Numbered from the stretch's first letter, positions 42,510 to 55,414 are shown. The stretch is DNA of 64,000 nucleotides from Cepaea nemoralis (GCA_014155875.1 JACEFZ010018306.1:78501-142500); one strand, 5' to 3'. The notes: generated by a model from the letters alone, not told the origin. Numbers and translations: made by a program.

Positions 42510-45017
42510 ACAACCAAAGCGAAAACCTCAATAGGGAACCCTCGGAGGTAGTTAGGCAAACTGGGTTGCCGGCTTGCTGAAGAGGGGACCAAAATTAAAT
42601 CGCTTTATCGAGCTAGAGCCGCTTTCAAGTCGACGCCTTGAAGAGCCCTGTTAGGGTGAAAAGAAATCTCAAAACTGGTAGGGGCCCGTCCAGGGGCTGA
42701 AAGTAGCGAAACCTGAGACGTTGGAAGAAGGATGTCACTGAAGTTACGTAATCGTTTGGATGGCTTCAAATAATACGGACTCCACACGTTTGTGTTATAC
42801 GTGAACCGTGGCAAGGAAAATTTTCAGCAAACGTACGTGAATTAACCTTTCTCTTGGATCAAGGGAAGACATGGTTGACGGTAATTAGTTAAAATATAAT
42901 TACTAGGAGAATGTTTTTTTAATGTGATGTAAACAAGATCATTTAGATAAATTCCTATAAATGTGAGTTTGCTTGTATAGTGAAATATTTCAGCATAGCA
43001 AAAGAAACAACAGGGTATGGCAACAGGCAGACCCATCACAGCACAGTAGAGAAACAGGCATAATTGAAAATTATTTCAGCTAAGCTCAAGACGAGTTTTT
43101 TTTTCGGGTACCAAGAAATATACAGAGGGACAAGTAGGCATATTGTTTTAAGCTTGATATAAATTACAAAGAAAATCTTGTGTTTGGTTGCGGTGTAGGG
43201 AGAGTAAACAAGGTAGAAATTGAAATGTCCCTTGTCCGGAATGGCTAGATAGAGAGAGTTGATCACGTTGACTGATGTATAACTGGTGTGTTTAAAGTAG
43301 GGTAGAGTCAGCACAGAATTAGCAGAGAGAGAGATAAACTAAGTATGAATGCTCTTACTAGATATGGTTCGACGCAGGGCTATGACGTGATGTCTGAGAT
43401 AGTTTCGCTTGGTAGTTGAGAAGTAAGTATAGTATTGTTGACAGGGGAACCGAGAGTGTCTGATGAGGAGATATAGATTGAGGAGGAATTGAGTATCCTG
43501 TGTAAAATAGCCAGTTGAGCGCAAGAGTATGAAGAGTAAAAGACTGTGGAAACTGATGTTTGAAGAAATACGAGGTCTTGGTGAGGGAGATGACGTAATT
43601 ACATGATGCTTGTGGAGAAAGAAGAGGTGATTAAATCTGAGAAAGTGGTTGTGTGGAGAAGTTTAGAATGATAGTTACGAGGTTAGTGACTCGTCGGAGT
43701 GAGGTTTGTTCTGAGAGATCGTTGATAGTGCCTAGTTAATGTATAGAAGAGATATAGTTAGCGAGAGATAATGTATAGGTTCTGACCTTTGAAAAGGAGT
43801 GAATGATTGAGAAAAGTAGAAATAAGAAAACAGTTGAATTGTGAAAGTCCTGTGGAGTAATTCGTCTGGTAATGCGTTGTTCTAGCATGTGTAAAAATGT
43901 AGACAAACATATGTCTGTTGAGTATGGATAGAATGATGTCAGGTGATTATTAACGCATGCATGTACGAGGCGTTTGGAAGTAATCGATATGCTTAGGCTA
44001 TGGTGAGTAATTGCTAGGATGTTGAATTGGTGTCTAATTTTTTTGAAGTAATAGTATAAACACATAAGGTTGTCGTGATAGGAGAATAATCGTGAGATGA
44101 GAACAAGGTTGTGTATCACTGTCGGAGAAAACATAAAATACGAATGCTGTGTGAATATGCGAAGAGTGGCTGATGAGTGAAAGGAGTGATGTCTTTTGTT
44201 GGGAATGTGTCGTGTTGGATAGAATTAATGAAAATTTTATGACAGGCTGACAGAAAGAGAGTTAACATTCTGAATAATGTTTCAAGAAACAGATTTAGTA
44301 GTGTTGGCAGAGACATGTCGAAGCAAGAATGTCTGATACAGAGAATTGAGAGAATATGGTTTGCCCAGTCGGAGTGAGATTTGTCGTTAGTCATGTGCGG
44401 TGTTGTTTATTGTTTCTGATAGAGGCCCGATAAATATGAATAGTAGTGAAAGATGAGTGAGGCAAGTAAGAGAATAAGATTAGCTAAATGAATGTCAGAG
44501 TATTATAAATAGAGTACTAGAGAACGTGTTCCGATAAGTGTGACTGGCTTGAATACCATCGCGGTGTGTGAACGAAGTTAAGAGAAAAGTTGAGGATAGT
44601 TTAGAGTAGTTCTGGTGAGATGTTGGAAAGTAATGATACGTTAGTTGGTTGCGTCGGGTAGACGAGAGACTTAAAATTAGAATTAGTTATTGACAAATAT
44701 AGTAGGTAGATGTATTGGTGGAGTCGATGGTAAATAGACATTTATTTTGTTGGATGTAGCATGGTGGAGATACCGTAGTTAACGGTAATGATTAAGTAGT
44801 AGTAGTAATCCCTGGTGCAAATCTAGGAGAAACAACTAGTGTGCCGAGCCACAGGTTCTATTAGTAGATAGATGACTGGTGGTACATTGAGATAGTCGAC
44901 ACACTAGTACTAGGTGAAGTGATTTAAGCTATAGTTTACAGTACGGTCATTGTTGATTAATGACTTTTGTTGAGAGAACAGATATTGTTCTAGGTTAGGA
45001 ATTGGTCTGTAGGTAAC

Positions 45018-45120
<103 letters not shown>

Positions 45121-47229
45121 TGTTAATGCTTGGCATTGAGTTGTTTTGTTTTATCTGTTATATGAATAATGGAATAGGCATGACTTGGGTGAATAGATAT
45201 GTATTTCATTAGTTAGTATAAGAGACCAATGTTGATTGAATATGTATAGTATGTTATATTATTTTTGCTTGATTTGGTCCTGTAAAATGATTATCACTAT
45301 TTGATTTTAGAATAGGATTATTGTGTTTTTAGTCTTTTGCGTACAAACTACTGGTCCGTAAAAGAGACCAGTAGTGTTAGATAAAACTAGATATTTTCTT
45401 TGAATTTAAATTGATGCATGTTTTGATGTTGGGGATAAACAGTTCAAAACCTGGGGGGTATGACATCCTGTTGTTTTATTTTGATTGACTCATAATTTAA
45501 CTTGAATTGTCTTGTATGTTGAATAGTAATTACCTTGTTTACAAATACGTTGAACAATTGTTAGAAGTTAGTTACAGACAGTTATGGTTTTGTCTAGAGT
45601 AAAGGCAATACATGGGGCTTTATATAAAACCCTTCGTTCAGAAAATGGTTAATAGACTGCTGAGGACTAGAAGAGAGACACATTCTCTTTGTGAATAATA
45701 AGTTCATGAGTATATTCTGTTGGTGGGATTGCTGTGATAGTCAGCGTTGAGAGGTTAATGGTATAGTGGCTGCGAAGTTGTGGAAATATATGCCATACTT
45801 AAATGGGATTACTACTCAAGAAAAAGGGTTCTACGGGAGTTAAAAATAGGAGATGCATTAAGTCAGCATTGATTGAATATATATGGATTGGATGCCATAT
45901 TGGGGAAGAAAAGATTAACGTAACTAATGTATATAGCAGTGGGGTAAATGAGGGGAAAGTTTTGAACATGGTTTCCATGGGGTCGGAAGTAAACATGGAT
46001 TTATAGCCATGATGTAATAGAAGACTGGCTGGCTTATAGAAGAAGAAGTGGGTAACGTGCTACGTCAGACAGTGTGAAGACAAATAGTAAAACATGAATT
46101 AAATCCCATGTTTTACTCCGAAGAATAATTATATACTGTGGATATCAGTACAATAGTAAAGGGGGGAGGGGGTAAGTGTGTTAATGAGAAACGAAAATTG
46201 TCACTGTGGAGATAAAATGACATGGGGTTTTGAGGGTCCGTAATATATGGACTGAGAAAGAATAACGTTGATTGCAAGCGGTCATAGACATGAGTTCAGT
46301 GGCAGTGTATTGTTGCTGTTGATAACGGCATAAATTGAGGTTCAGGAGAAATGCCCATAATAAATGGACATTAGGGGGTTGCTGAAGTTTTCGGCGAGAT
46401 TAAGAGGGAATTCTGAGTGAGGTTAGTTATGTGAGGTGATGTGTATAATGGGGAAAGAGGTCTTGAGGGATGATGGACCTTTTTGATTTGTGTAATGTCT
46501 GTAATATATAGACATTTGGGAGTGAATAAAATTTTCGATGGTTGGTGCTTGATGCTGTAGATAGCAGCGTAAACTGTTGCCATAATAAGTGGTATAAGTA
46601 AACTGTAGAAGATATAATTGTTTTAGACTTTATTACATAAAGTCTCAAATGACATAGGGGGGTAAAGGTGTGTGTGATTTAGCTGAGTGTGGTTTTTGTG
46701 AGGAAGAGTTCTACTTCTTTGAATCTCCGGTGCGCACCGATTCTTTGTCTTCCTATCGTGTGCGAGTGATTTTAGGTTGGTTGAAAGTAGAGAAGTAGTA
46801 ATGTGAGGTAATACGGTTAGTGATGACAATAGGGAGTTGAGGTAGTATCAGAAGAGTACAGCGTTTGAATTTTTAAGCGGATTGCTTATGAAGAGAAGAA
46901 GAAGTATTTCAAAAAGGTAATCATATGTGTTATGATGTATTGTATAAAGTTGAGATTTAAATGTTATTGAGGATATGTAAATAATATATGTTATGTTTTT
47001 TTTTTTGAAGAGACAGAAACGAAGAAGAAATATAACTTCCTAGTGATTTGCTATGCGAGACAAATCATAAGAGACAAGTGGAGAATTACAATTAGAAGGA
47101 AATATTTGCTTCAGGTAGAGTTAGTTTGGGGCTTAGAGAAATTATGGGAGGTAAGGAGAGAAGGTGTAGGATAAAGGGGTTAGGAGTTAAGACTTTTGAA
47201 GAAGAAAAGTCTTTTTAAAGAAAGGGAGG

Positions 47230-47498
47230 TGTAGCAGAATGAATACCATATCTGTTATTGGCTTAGGTGTGCAAGATTAAGAGCACGCTTGAGCATCCTG
47301 ATAGAACAGTAAGAAGGATGCTCAAGTCGTGACGTAGCTTGCTTTTGGGTAGTTACCGCTAAGGTCGAGACGAGATAAGACAACATCATATTTGGTGGTC
47401 TTTGGATTCTTTATCGGCCATCATGAACAAATAAACCTGTTTTAAAATGAATACATCAGAACTTACTTGTTGATCCACTGTATACACGTATTGTTACA
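47230..47498 (+). repeat. LTR 4 of the array (269 bp)
   Basis: Right-most LTR, ending TTGTTACA and followed by the GCTC TSD. Five substitutions relative to LTR 1, the other outer LTR. Confidence 0.93.
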
Positions 47499-48535
47499 GC
47501 TCTCCTGTAGAGTATCCTATTCTTCATGTAGTACTGCCCCCGTCCTGGTGGATCAGCACTTTTCTGCAGCTTTCTGTAGCAAGGACGTAAAGTAGCATCC
47601 TCACTCTGGGCAGTTCGTAGCTCCTCCGGCATTGGGTTAGTCACAATTGCGTCTGCCTCTTCCGTTTTTGTCTGAGAGCGAGTCTGCATTGCTCCCATGT
47701 GGATTGGCTCCCTGGGCATTCCCAGAAAGACATACCGGCAACCTAGGATTACTGGAAAAATGGGATCGGTCAATACAGCGGCCTTGATGGTGCCGGTGAC
47801 GTACCTTGACCGAATCTCCACATTAGCAATGGGCAACTTCATGACTACAGCACTCTTCTGTGCAGGCTGTATCTCCATGGTTTCACCTGTGAATTGTTCT
47901 GGATGTACCAGATCCGCAGAAATCACGGCCTCCCCGTCCAGTCCTGTGTCGTATAAACACTCCACTTGACGACCGTTAACCTCTACCAATTCCACTACAG
48001 GTGGTTTTTCCTGGTCTGGAGTCTCTTCCTCGGCCTCGACCTGTTCGGTGGGCTCCACCTTAGGTTTCCCGAGGCACACGACGAATTTAGAGTCTCCTGA
48101 CTTTCCCTTGCAGTCAATAGCATTGTGCGTGTTTGACTTGCATTGGTTGCACCATTTCCCTGTCCCAGATTTTCTATTGCCGGACTTGAGTGAGCTCTCC
48201 TTGTGGCGAGCTTCCTTGTTGACCTTGGCATTTTCCGTGACAACCTCCTTGGAAGTCACTTGACATGCTGCGAAGTGAGGGTTCTTAGCCTTCGATTTGC
48301 AGTCTATCGTATTGTGAGAGGGTGACTTACAAAGGGAACACCACTTCTCCGACCACGGTCGTTTTGGTGTAGAGCTTAAAGTGCTCTTGATTCCCCCCTT
48401 CTTCTTCTCTGAACTATCCTCTGATTTTTGCACACTAAGGTTCCCACTTTTTTGTTCCTGAGTTCTTGGCTTTCTTCTTATCACGTTTCTCTTGACTTTT
48501 GGAATTGGTGGAAAGGTTTTCCCCTGCCTCCCCAT
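47499..48535 (-). pseudogene. Gag zinc knuckles, protease and integrase start, element 2 (5' of array)
   Basis: A long frame (about 346 codons before the array) with two CX2CX4HX4C knuckles, CSLCKSPSHNTIDC and CNQCKSNTHNAIDC. They are followed by an acidic linker and an aspartic protease: VECLYDTGLDGEAVISADLV with the DTG active site, and FPVILGCRYV near the C-terminal end. It then enters the N-terminal part of integrase (RTAQSEDATLRPCYRKLQ, YYMKNRILYRR). The frame is cut at the array boundary and resumes at 30323. The few codons the open frame gains inside the array (47456-47498) are not element 2 sequence. Confidence 0.9.
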
Positions 48536-48890
48536 GTACCTCGACGAACCGTTCTGCTAATTTTGTCACGAGGTCAATACGTTCCGCTCCTTGTTCTCCC
48601 AGGAACGTGTTGAGAGGTTTAGACATTTGCTTCTTCAACTGATCGACCACCATGAGCTCTTCCAGACTCTCATAGTCATGTGCGAACCCAGCCACATCCA
48701 TCCACTTATGGAGATAAGATTTTAGACGCAAACTGTAGGAGGCAAACAACTCCCCCGGTTCTCGTTTCGCTGCTCGAAATTTTTTCCGGTAGTTCTGTGA
48801 CGTAACCTCGAATCGTTTCAGCAGAGCCGTCTTTAACTCGTCATAATTGTTCTCATGTCCTGGTGGCAGGCGAGAATAAACCTCTTAGCC
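48435..48890 (-). pseudogene. Gag capsid C-terminal (SCAN-like) region, element 2
   Basis: The minus-strand frame reads FASYSLRLKSYLHKWMDVAG, then ESLEELMVVDQLKKQM and LVTKLAERFVEVHGE. The order YxxRLxxYLxKWxxxAG, then (L/F)ELMVxxQ, matches the SCAN fold. SCAN domains are reported in the literature to derive from the gag of Gmr1-like elements, which agrees with the pol order seen here. Frameshifts at about 48885 and about 48450 separate this part from the N-terminal gag and the zinc knuckles. Confidence 0.75.
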
Positions 48891-49448
48891 GGTCCCGCGT
48901 AATCCCTGGGATAGCTTGAGATTCCATTTGTTACGCTCCAGACCCATAGCAACTGACATAGCCTCGAAGCGTTGAAGGTACTGATCAATCTTCTCTTTGT
49001 CCTCCTCGTAGACCGCTAACGGAAACTTCATAGCATGGTACCCATGTCCACCTACTGGTGTTGAGCCTGGGATGGAGGAACCTCCAACTGCTCCCTCAGT
49101 TTCTCCATTAGATTGACTCTTCAACTCGAGTTCCCTCATCCGGTACTCGTGCTCCCTTTTCTGAGCCTCCTACTCCGCTTCCCGTTTCCTAGCAGTTTCC
49201 TCAACTTCAAGTTTCCTAGCTGCCTGCTTAGCTTCCAATTTCCTAGCTGCTTGCTGAGCTTCCAATTTCCTCGCTTCTTGTTCCAACTCCATCCTTCTCA
49301 ATTCCAACTCGGCCTTTCGATCTTCCCTTTCTGCTTGACGATACTCTCTCTCCACTTCCTGTATGTAATCCGTTAGAGCAGAACTCGACAATCCCATGTC
49401 TTCCCCCTTTGCCCTTAATTCTGCTGTGCTTAGTTTAGGGGTGGCCAT
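48885..49448 (-). pseudogene. Gag N-terminal part with charged coiled coil, element 2
   Basis: Begins MATPKLSTAELRAKGEDMGL at 49448. A highly charged helix follows with repeated blocks such as ARKLEAQQA and ARKLEAKQA (about residues 50-90), very likely a coiled coil. An in-frame TAG near 49170 interrupts it. The same frame then continues EYRMRELELKSQ and the capsid start (YHAMKFPLAVYEEDKEKIDQ) to a frameshift near 48885. The start at 49448 is chosen because it precedes the family-like gag and follows the leader. Confidence 0.75.
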
Positions 49449-49692
49449 TTTACAGAGAGGTAAGCTAGCAGGTCGAGTACAATATAACTGCAAATTACTA
49501 TACAGATATATGAACAAGTACTATAAATCTAGATATTACCACACACAGCACATTCACTCAGTGACAAGAGTAGAATCAGGACCACAGACCTATGCAGACG
49601 TGAAGTGTGAACAGGTAAGATATTAGTCCTAACCCCTATCCATATTCACTCTAGCTGGATTATCCAATATGATATCTCCCTCTTATAACTAA

Positions 49693-49820
49693 GGATCCCC
49701 TGTCAAAAGACACCGTTGTCAGAAGATCCCACTGTCAAAGGTTCCTGCTTGCAGGAGATATCGCTGTCCAAGGATCACGTTTACGGGCGATCCCGCTGTC
49801 CACAGATTCCGTTATCGAGC
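49693..49820 (-). repeat. Eight degenerate 16-bp repeats in the element 2 leader
   Basis: Read on the plus strand in steps of exactly 16 bases, eight units follow the pattern GATCCCGCTGTCAAAG with substitutions. The last unit runs into the primer binding site. They lie between the PBS and gag. Confidence 0.75.
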
Positions 49821-49825
49821 CCCCA
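49808..49825 (-). promoter_or_regulatory. Primer binding site of element 2
   Basis: The minus strand reads TGGGGGCTCGATAACGGA. The first ten bases equal the start of the well-known tRNA-Pro primer binding site (TGGGGGCTCG); the rest diverges. It lies four bases from the 5' LTR. Confidence 0.7.
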
Positions 49826-49829
49826 ATAA

Positions 49830-51840
49830 TGTCGTGTCCTCCTTTAAAGTGTCGTCCCTGGAGTGAGGAGAGTCAACACCCACATTATAATACTTTTTTC
49901 CCTTATCAATATCCTGGAGAATCCACCAGCTTCCGTCCAACACACTCCATCAGCCCGTGGACACCTTCTCCTATCACTCTCTCACTGTCGTACTATGCCC
50001 CCTCTCATACTTCCCCAACGCAACATACTCAACAACTCTTGCTTCTAAAAATTAATGAAGATTAATTTATTAAAAGAAAAGTGTAACGTATATGAGACGT
50101 GTATGCGAAGAAAATGTGTGTCGTGTATAATAACATAAATGTATATGTCAGCCTTCAAAGTTCAGGATCATAGTGCACACATCATGGCAAGGATTACACG
50201 ACATCATATGAGTCAGTAAAATAGACCTCACAGAAGTCGTATCCTTCTCTCCAGACATGTCCTCCTCCAGGAGCTCTGATGACCATGAGATCTGAATCCC
50301 ATGTGAATATATAATCCGTGGAAAATACTATTATTGTTCCTAACACAACGGTTCCTATTAGTTCTGTATTTTCACTCTTAAACAGTCAATGTATCTAGAC
50401 AAAAATGGCTTGCTTTATTCACTAGATATAGTCTGACAGTTCTGATTTCCTTGATTCATGGAACAACTACACTTCAATGTTTGATTTCATCTAATGTGAA
50501 CATCAGTTCCTACTGATCTAGCTCCACATGGGCTGAACATTCATCACTTCAGGTGTGTTAACGATTGGTATGCACTCATGTAGGATACATATACCATTAG
50601 GCTCCACCGAGCAATGTGTATTAACTTCTTCCGTTGCGAAAGTTGCCGGCCCATCTCTCTACATCATAATTTATCCGGGATCGGATTTTTCATTGGTTCC
50701 GGGTTCTTCATTCCAACCAGAGGGAACCTGTAACATAAATCATACAACTGGTGATAGCCTCCCCGTCACTGATCTCTATTAGATGATCGTGGCCATCGGC
50801 CTCGCTCAGAAAATACAGTGAACCTACTTTGTCAGGGACAGATGACTCAACCTATTGACAAGACAAGAAAAAAAAGATCAACAAACAGAATGCGGAACCC
50901 CGCCCACCAGGGATACCTAATGGAATATCCCAATTATCCCTCATTACTCAATTCTCAACTAGTAAAGCTTATCACACTTCACTAATCTATTTTCAACTAA
51001 CAGAGCTAAGTATCACTCTCTAGTTTTAACAAGTCTACAGTCTATATTAATTAGAACTAATTATAATAGGTTCTACCTTAGGAAAAACCGCCTCATTCCG
51101 GGATGGCTACTACACTTTGCCATAAAGTCACATGCTAGTTAATATTAAATTAATCTAACACTGCAGAGCTCTCCCACAAACACGTCCATCATAATCCACG
51201 GTTTTGGTCAACTCCCCATCTCCAATCATGGTTTTTGGCAAAACCTAAAATTGGTCACGTGACGGTATTCTTCCTGTCCACACAGGTGTTATTTGGACAT
51301 ATCATCCATTGTCAAGAATCCATTTTCCCTGGCTCACTGTCAGAGTTGTCATCAGTTGTTTTGACTCCCACAACAAACTAACGAGTTACCGTATGATACA
51401 ACAACGGGTTTCCCCAACAAGCTGCCAATCTTCTTGATGTCCGGAAACTATAAATTGACAGACGGACTGTTTTCTTCCGAGCTGAGTACTTCCGCTTCCA
51501 ATCCGACCTGTTTATAAACTGTCAAAGCGATGTATGATTCATCTCACCCACTTCCCCTACACATCTGCAGCTGTTAACTTTGCCCGACATGTGATGGCTG
51601 ACATCCGATTGCAACCAGGATCCGACGGGTTCCATCTGTATTCAAATGTTGACAAACTGTCAAAGCGATGCAGGGATTTGTCTCACTCACCACCGAATGT
51701 TCCCAATCCGTCGACCAGATGTAAACACGTGCAGCTACATTTTCTGGATTTGTTGAAACAACCTTTGGCCTCGAACATCCGCTAATTCAGATCGCCTTTA
51801 TTCTCATAATGGTTAAATCACGTTGGTCCATCATGTGACA
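49830..51840 (-). repeat. 5' LTR of element 2 (2011 bp)
   Basis: Nearly identical partner of 25605-27628, with the outer end TGTGACA at 51834-51840. Confidence 0.93.
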
Positions 51841-51845
51841 ACGTG
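51841..51845. repeat. 5-bp target-site duplication of element 2, right
   Basis: ACGTG, identical to 25600-25604. Confidence 0.85.
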
Positions 51846-51960
51846 GCATAATCGGGACAAACTCACAGACCTGATCCAATACTCGCGTGAGATGGCGAGA
51901 CATGACCGCCTAAGCCTGATGAGGATAGTAATGGTACGAAGCGTCGAATTAAAATAGGTC
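51846..51960 (+). pseudogene. Old LINE RT C-terminal fragment, target of element 2 (right part)
   Basis: Continues the LINE frame broken at 25604: HNRDKLTDLIQYSREMARHD. A TDLIxxSxDRxxW-like block is usual at the end of this kind of ORF2. The alignment is short and the copy decayed. Confidence 0.55.
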
Positions 51961-52374
51961 TTTTTTTCTTTTTTTTAAATAGGTTGCTTCATTAGTACAT
52001 TTTCTTACAGAACATGTTTGAAGTGACAGAAACATTTAAACAATCTAGGAAACGGCGAAATGCTGTGACGCGCTAATGATCATCTTTCATAAAGCATCCA
52101 CGTCTCAATACAAATGTCAAGCATAAAGTTACAAATTGCATGTTTGTATAACACTTTGCTACCAGAACCTTCCAGTACAACTGTCTAATTCCATTGAGGG
52201 AAATCGCTTTCCATCTGAAATGACAGCATTGAGAAAGGCTGTCGGATTCACTAGACGGGAAGTAAAATATGTTTGCATATCCTTTACAGGGCATCGCAGT
52301 CAACATCAGCATCTTTCAGTTGATTGTTGATTTCTTGGCAAGATTACGCTCAGTAGTTTGCCATTGCTTTCTGA
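51961..52374. other. No gene recognised
   Basis: Unique-looking DNA with a T-run near 51962-51976. Frames on either strand have no domain signal. Confidence 0.4.
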
Positions 52375-52510
52375 GCGGCCGGCTCACATACCCCGTAAGT
52401 TACCGACGCGAATCGAACCACTGCTGATTCTCACCCGTCGTCACGTTACTTACGAGAGTATATGAGATTACGGAGAAAAGTCGCTAACCTCTAGGCCAGG
52501 AAGCCGGCAG
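52375..52510 (-). repeat. tRNA-like SINE remnant
   Basis: The minus strand has GGCTTCCTGGCCTAGAGGTTAGCGA (box A TGGCCTAGAGG) and, about 85 bases later, AGTGGTTCGATTCGCG with a good box B. The spacing is wider than in a tRNA. GCCGGC occurs at both ends. Confidence 0.5.
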
Positions 52511-52636
52511 AAGGGAAGTAATTAGTATATTATAAATGTTTTTAGGAACGCACTTCACATTGAATATGTAAAAAGTCACGCTTCAAGTAACTAACCTTTC
52601 TTCTTTCGATTCTAATTCCTACTCCTCGTGAGTGTA

Positions 52637-52637
<1 letters not shown>

Positions 52638-52710
<73 letters not shown>
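52638..52710. repeat. (TG)n microsatellite
   Basis: About 35 TG dinucleotides, followed by ACACGCGCGCGCG. Confidence 0.97.
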
Positions 52711-53218
52711 TACACACGCGCGCGCGAAAAAATTGCACTCGGTAACCGAAAGACAGAATCGGAAAATAGAGCACGGTAGAATGCTCGGACCTTCGCTAGG
52801 GACTCTCAAAACGAGTTATATCGGAAATCAAATGGGTGCAGTACATAAGTGAAGTCCTTGTTAAGGCATTATGTTTATTTGGATTATGGTGCCCTCTGAA
52901 CAGCCGACACTCAAAGTATTGTGAAAATGAACGCAAAGCAATCTGCGCCCTCTCACCTCCGGCTGACTACGAACACGGTATGTCGGAATTGTGAGACTGC
53001 ACTGACTACAACATTCCACAGTAACAGAAAACTCACGGAGAAGAAATTGAAATGTATATTCCAAAATCAGTCAATTTTGTATTTACATTGTTTTTTTTTT
53101 GTTTTTTTTTGGCAGCACTTTTTCCACTAGAGACACGTTTTGTTTAATGCTTCAATGAACCAACCGGCCATGGTTCTACCTGCCGCTAAGTAGGCCAGGG
53201 ACCTATCTATACATCTTA
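52711..53218. other. No gene recognised
   Basis: Non-coding by eye, with T-rich runs at 53090-53110. Confidence 0.4.
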
Positions 53219-54765
53219 GGGCGCATTTAGCATATGGAGTAGACCAACATGTTATAGACAAACCCACACCCATTGGGAGCTAGACCCACATGTTATAGAC
53301 AAACCCACACTCAGTGGGAGCTAGACCAACATGTTATAGACAAACCCACACCCATTGGGAGCTAGACCGACATGTTATTGACAAACCCACACTCAGTGGG
53401 AGCTAGACCCACATGTTATAAACAAACCCACACTCAGTGGGAGCTAGACCCACATGTTATAGACAAACCCACACCCATTGGGAGCTAGACCGACATGTTA
53501 TTGACAAACCCACACTCAGTGGGAGCTAGACCAACATGTTATAGACAAACCCACACCCATTGGGAGCTAGACCGACATGTTATTGACAAACCCACACTCA
53601 GTGGGAGCTAGACCCACATGTTATAAACAAACCCACACTCAGTGGGAGCTAGACCCACATGTTATAGACAAACCCACACTCAGTGGGAGCTAGAGCCACA
53701 TGTTATAGACAAACCCACACCCAGTGGGAGCTAGACCCACATGTTATAGATAAACCCACACCCAGTGGGAGCTAGACAGACATGTTATAGACAAACCCAT
53801 ACCCAATGGGAGCTAGACCGACATATTATAGACAAACCCACACCCAGTGGGAGCTAGACCCACATGTTTTAGACACACCTACACTCAGTGGGAGCTAGAC
53901 CCACATGTTACAGACAATCCCACACTCAGTGGGAGCTAGACCCAAATATTATAGACACACCTACACTCAGTGGGAGCTAGACCCACATGTTATAGACAAA
54001 CCCACACTCAGTGGGAGCTAGACCCACATATTATAGACAAACCCACACTCAGTGGGAGCTAGACCAACATATTATAGACAAACCCACACCCAGTGGGAGC
54101 TAAAACCACATGTTATAGGCACACTCACAATCAGTGGGGGCTAGACCCACATGTTATAGACAAACCCACACTCAGTGGGAGATAGACCAACATGTTATAG
54201 ACACACCTACACTCAGTGGGAGCTAGACCCACATGTTATAGACAAACCCACACTCATTGGGAGCTAGACCCACATGTTATAGACAAACCCACACTCAGTG
54301 GGAGCTAGACCCACATATTATAGACAAACCCACACTCAGTGGGAGCTAGACCCACATATTATAGACAAACCCACACCCAGTGGGAAACCCACATGTTATA
54401 GACACACCCACACTCAGTGGGAGCTAGACCCACATGTTATAGACAAACCCACACTCAGTGGGAGCTAGACCCAGATATTATAAACAAACCCACAATCAGT
54501 GGGGGATAGACCCACATGTTATAGACAAACCCACACTCAGTGGGAGCTAGACCCACATGTTATAGACAAACCCACACTCAGTGGGGATGTGGTCAGTGTC
54601 ACAGCCTTTACTTCCCAAGCCATTTTCTGGTACCTGTTTTAGGCTGGGTGGATGAGGAAGCCCATACGAATTTAAAAAAATAATTAACCCGCCCCGTTGC
54701 GGATCGAACCAGTGAGCACCAGGCCGACAGGCCAGCATCTCTCCATTATTCGACTCTGGATACGA
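53219..54765 (-). repeat. SINE with an internally expanded tail
   Basis: The right part (54586-54765, minus strand) is a tRNA-like SINE body: box B GGTTCGATCC at 54701-54710 and the downstream CAGCCTAAAACAGGTACCAG motif. The left end (GGCGCATTTAGCATATGGAG, 53220-53239) aligns with the 3' end of another family member (GGCACATTCAGCGTATAGTG, near 62188). Between them, a segment present once in that other copy is repeated about 33 times. Related copies lie at 61225-61400, 61568-61705 and 62180-62415. Confidence 0.8.
53241..54585. repeat. 41-bp satellite array, about 33 copies
   Basis: The unit is about 41 bp: AGACCCACATGTTATAGACA, then AACCCACACTCAGTGGGAGC plus T. Each unit carries a small palindrome, CCCAC-ACTCA-GTGGG. 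Variants such as GACCGACATGTTATTGAC recur 123 and 82 bp apart, showing that blocks of two or three units were copied together. Confidence 0.95.
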
Positions 54766-55406
54766 AACGACATTGTAATCATACGCGGCTTCAGGTTCGC
54801 AATACGACAATTTACATGAATAATACCGTTTTCACATGTATCCCATTACTAGTTTAGTGTTGATAACAGGGGTTTGTGTTTGTGAACTGGCTTGTCTAAC
54901 AATCTCATAACACGTTGGTCCACCAATACGTCTAGTACTGCAGCTACATAGTAATGACAAGTCAGACTGCAGCAACATCTGTCGTCCACAGGATTTGTGC
55001 TCTCCTGCATGTGATGCTCTCAAGTAGATACAATCTGAGATCAACCCACATTGATATTTCACATTGTCACTCCGGAATCGTGTTCTTCATCTGGCCAGGC
55101 TACGAAAATGTGTGAAACCCTGTCACCTAAACGTCCTAGATGTGTCGGAACATCGATTGCCACGAATTCCACTCATAAGGTATAAATTGTATGATTTCGG
55201 GCGCTCTCTTTACCAACGGACCATCTTCGAGGGCATCGTCGAGTACTCTGGTTGACTACAGTGAAAAATAACAAAGGTATTGTTAACTTTGCTACAGTTG
55301 TTTACTTTCGACAAGAGATGCAATATTAACAGCGTCAAATCATGTACTCTAGTTAACTACAATATAACATTATACAGATACTGTTGACTTTTTACAATTG
55401 CTTAAA
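54766..55406. other. No gene recognised
   Basis: Non-coding by eye. Small frames (54832-55062 minus, 55064-55255 plus) have no recognisable domain. Confidence 0.4.
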
Positions 55407-55414
55407 TGCTAGAG
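55407..55414. repeat. 8-bp TSD of the hAT element, left
   Basis: TGCTAGAG, identical to 60316-60323. Confidence 0.85.

Noticed and set aside
53241..54585. CRISPR-like array
   Set aside because: Units are contiguous and similar over their full length with no unique spacers, in a eukaryotic SINE context.
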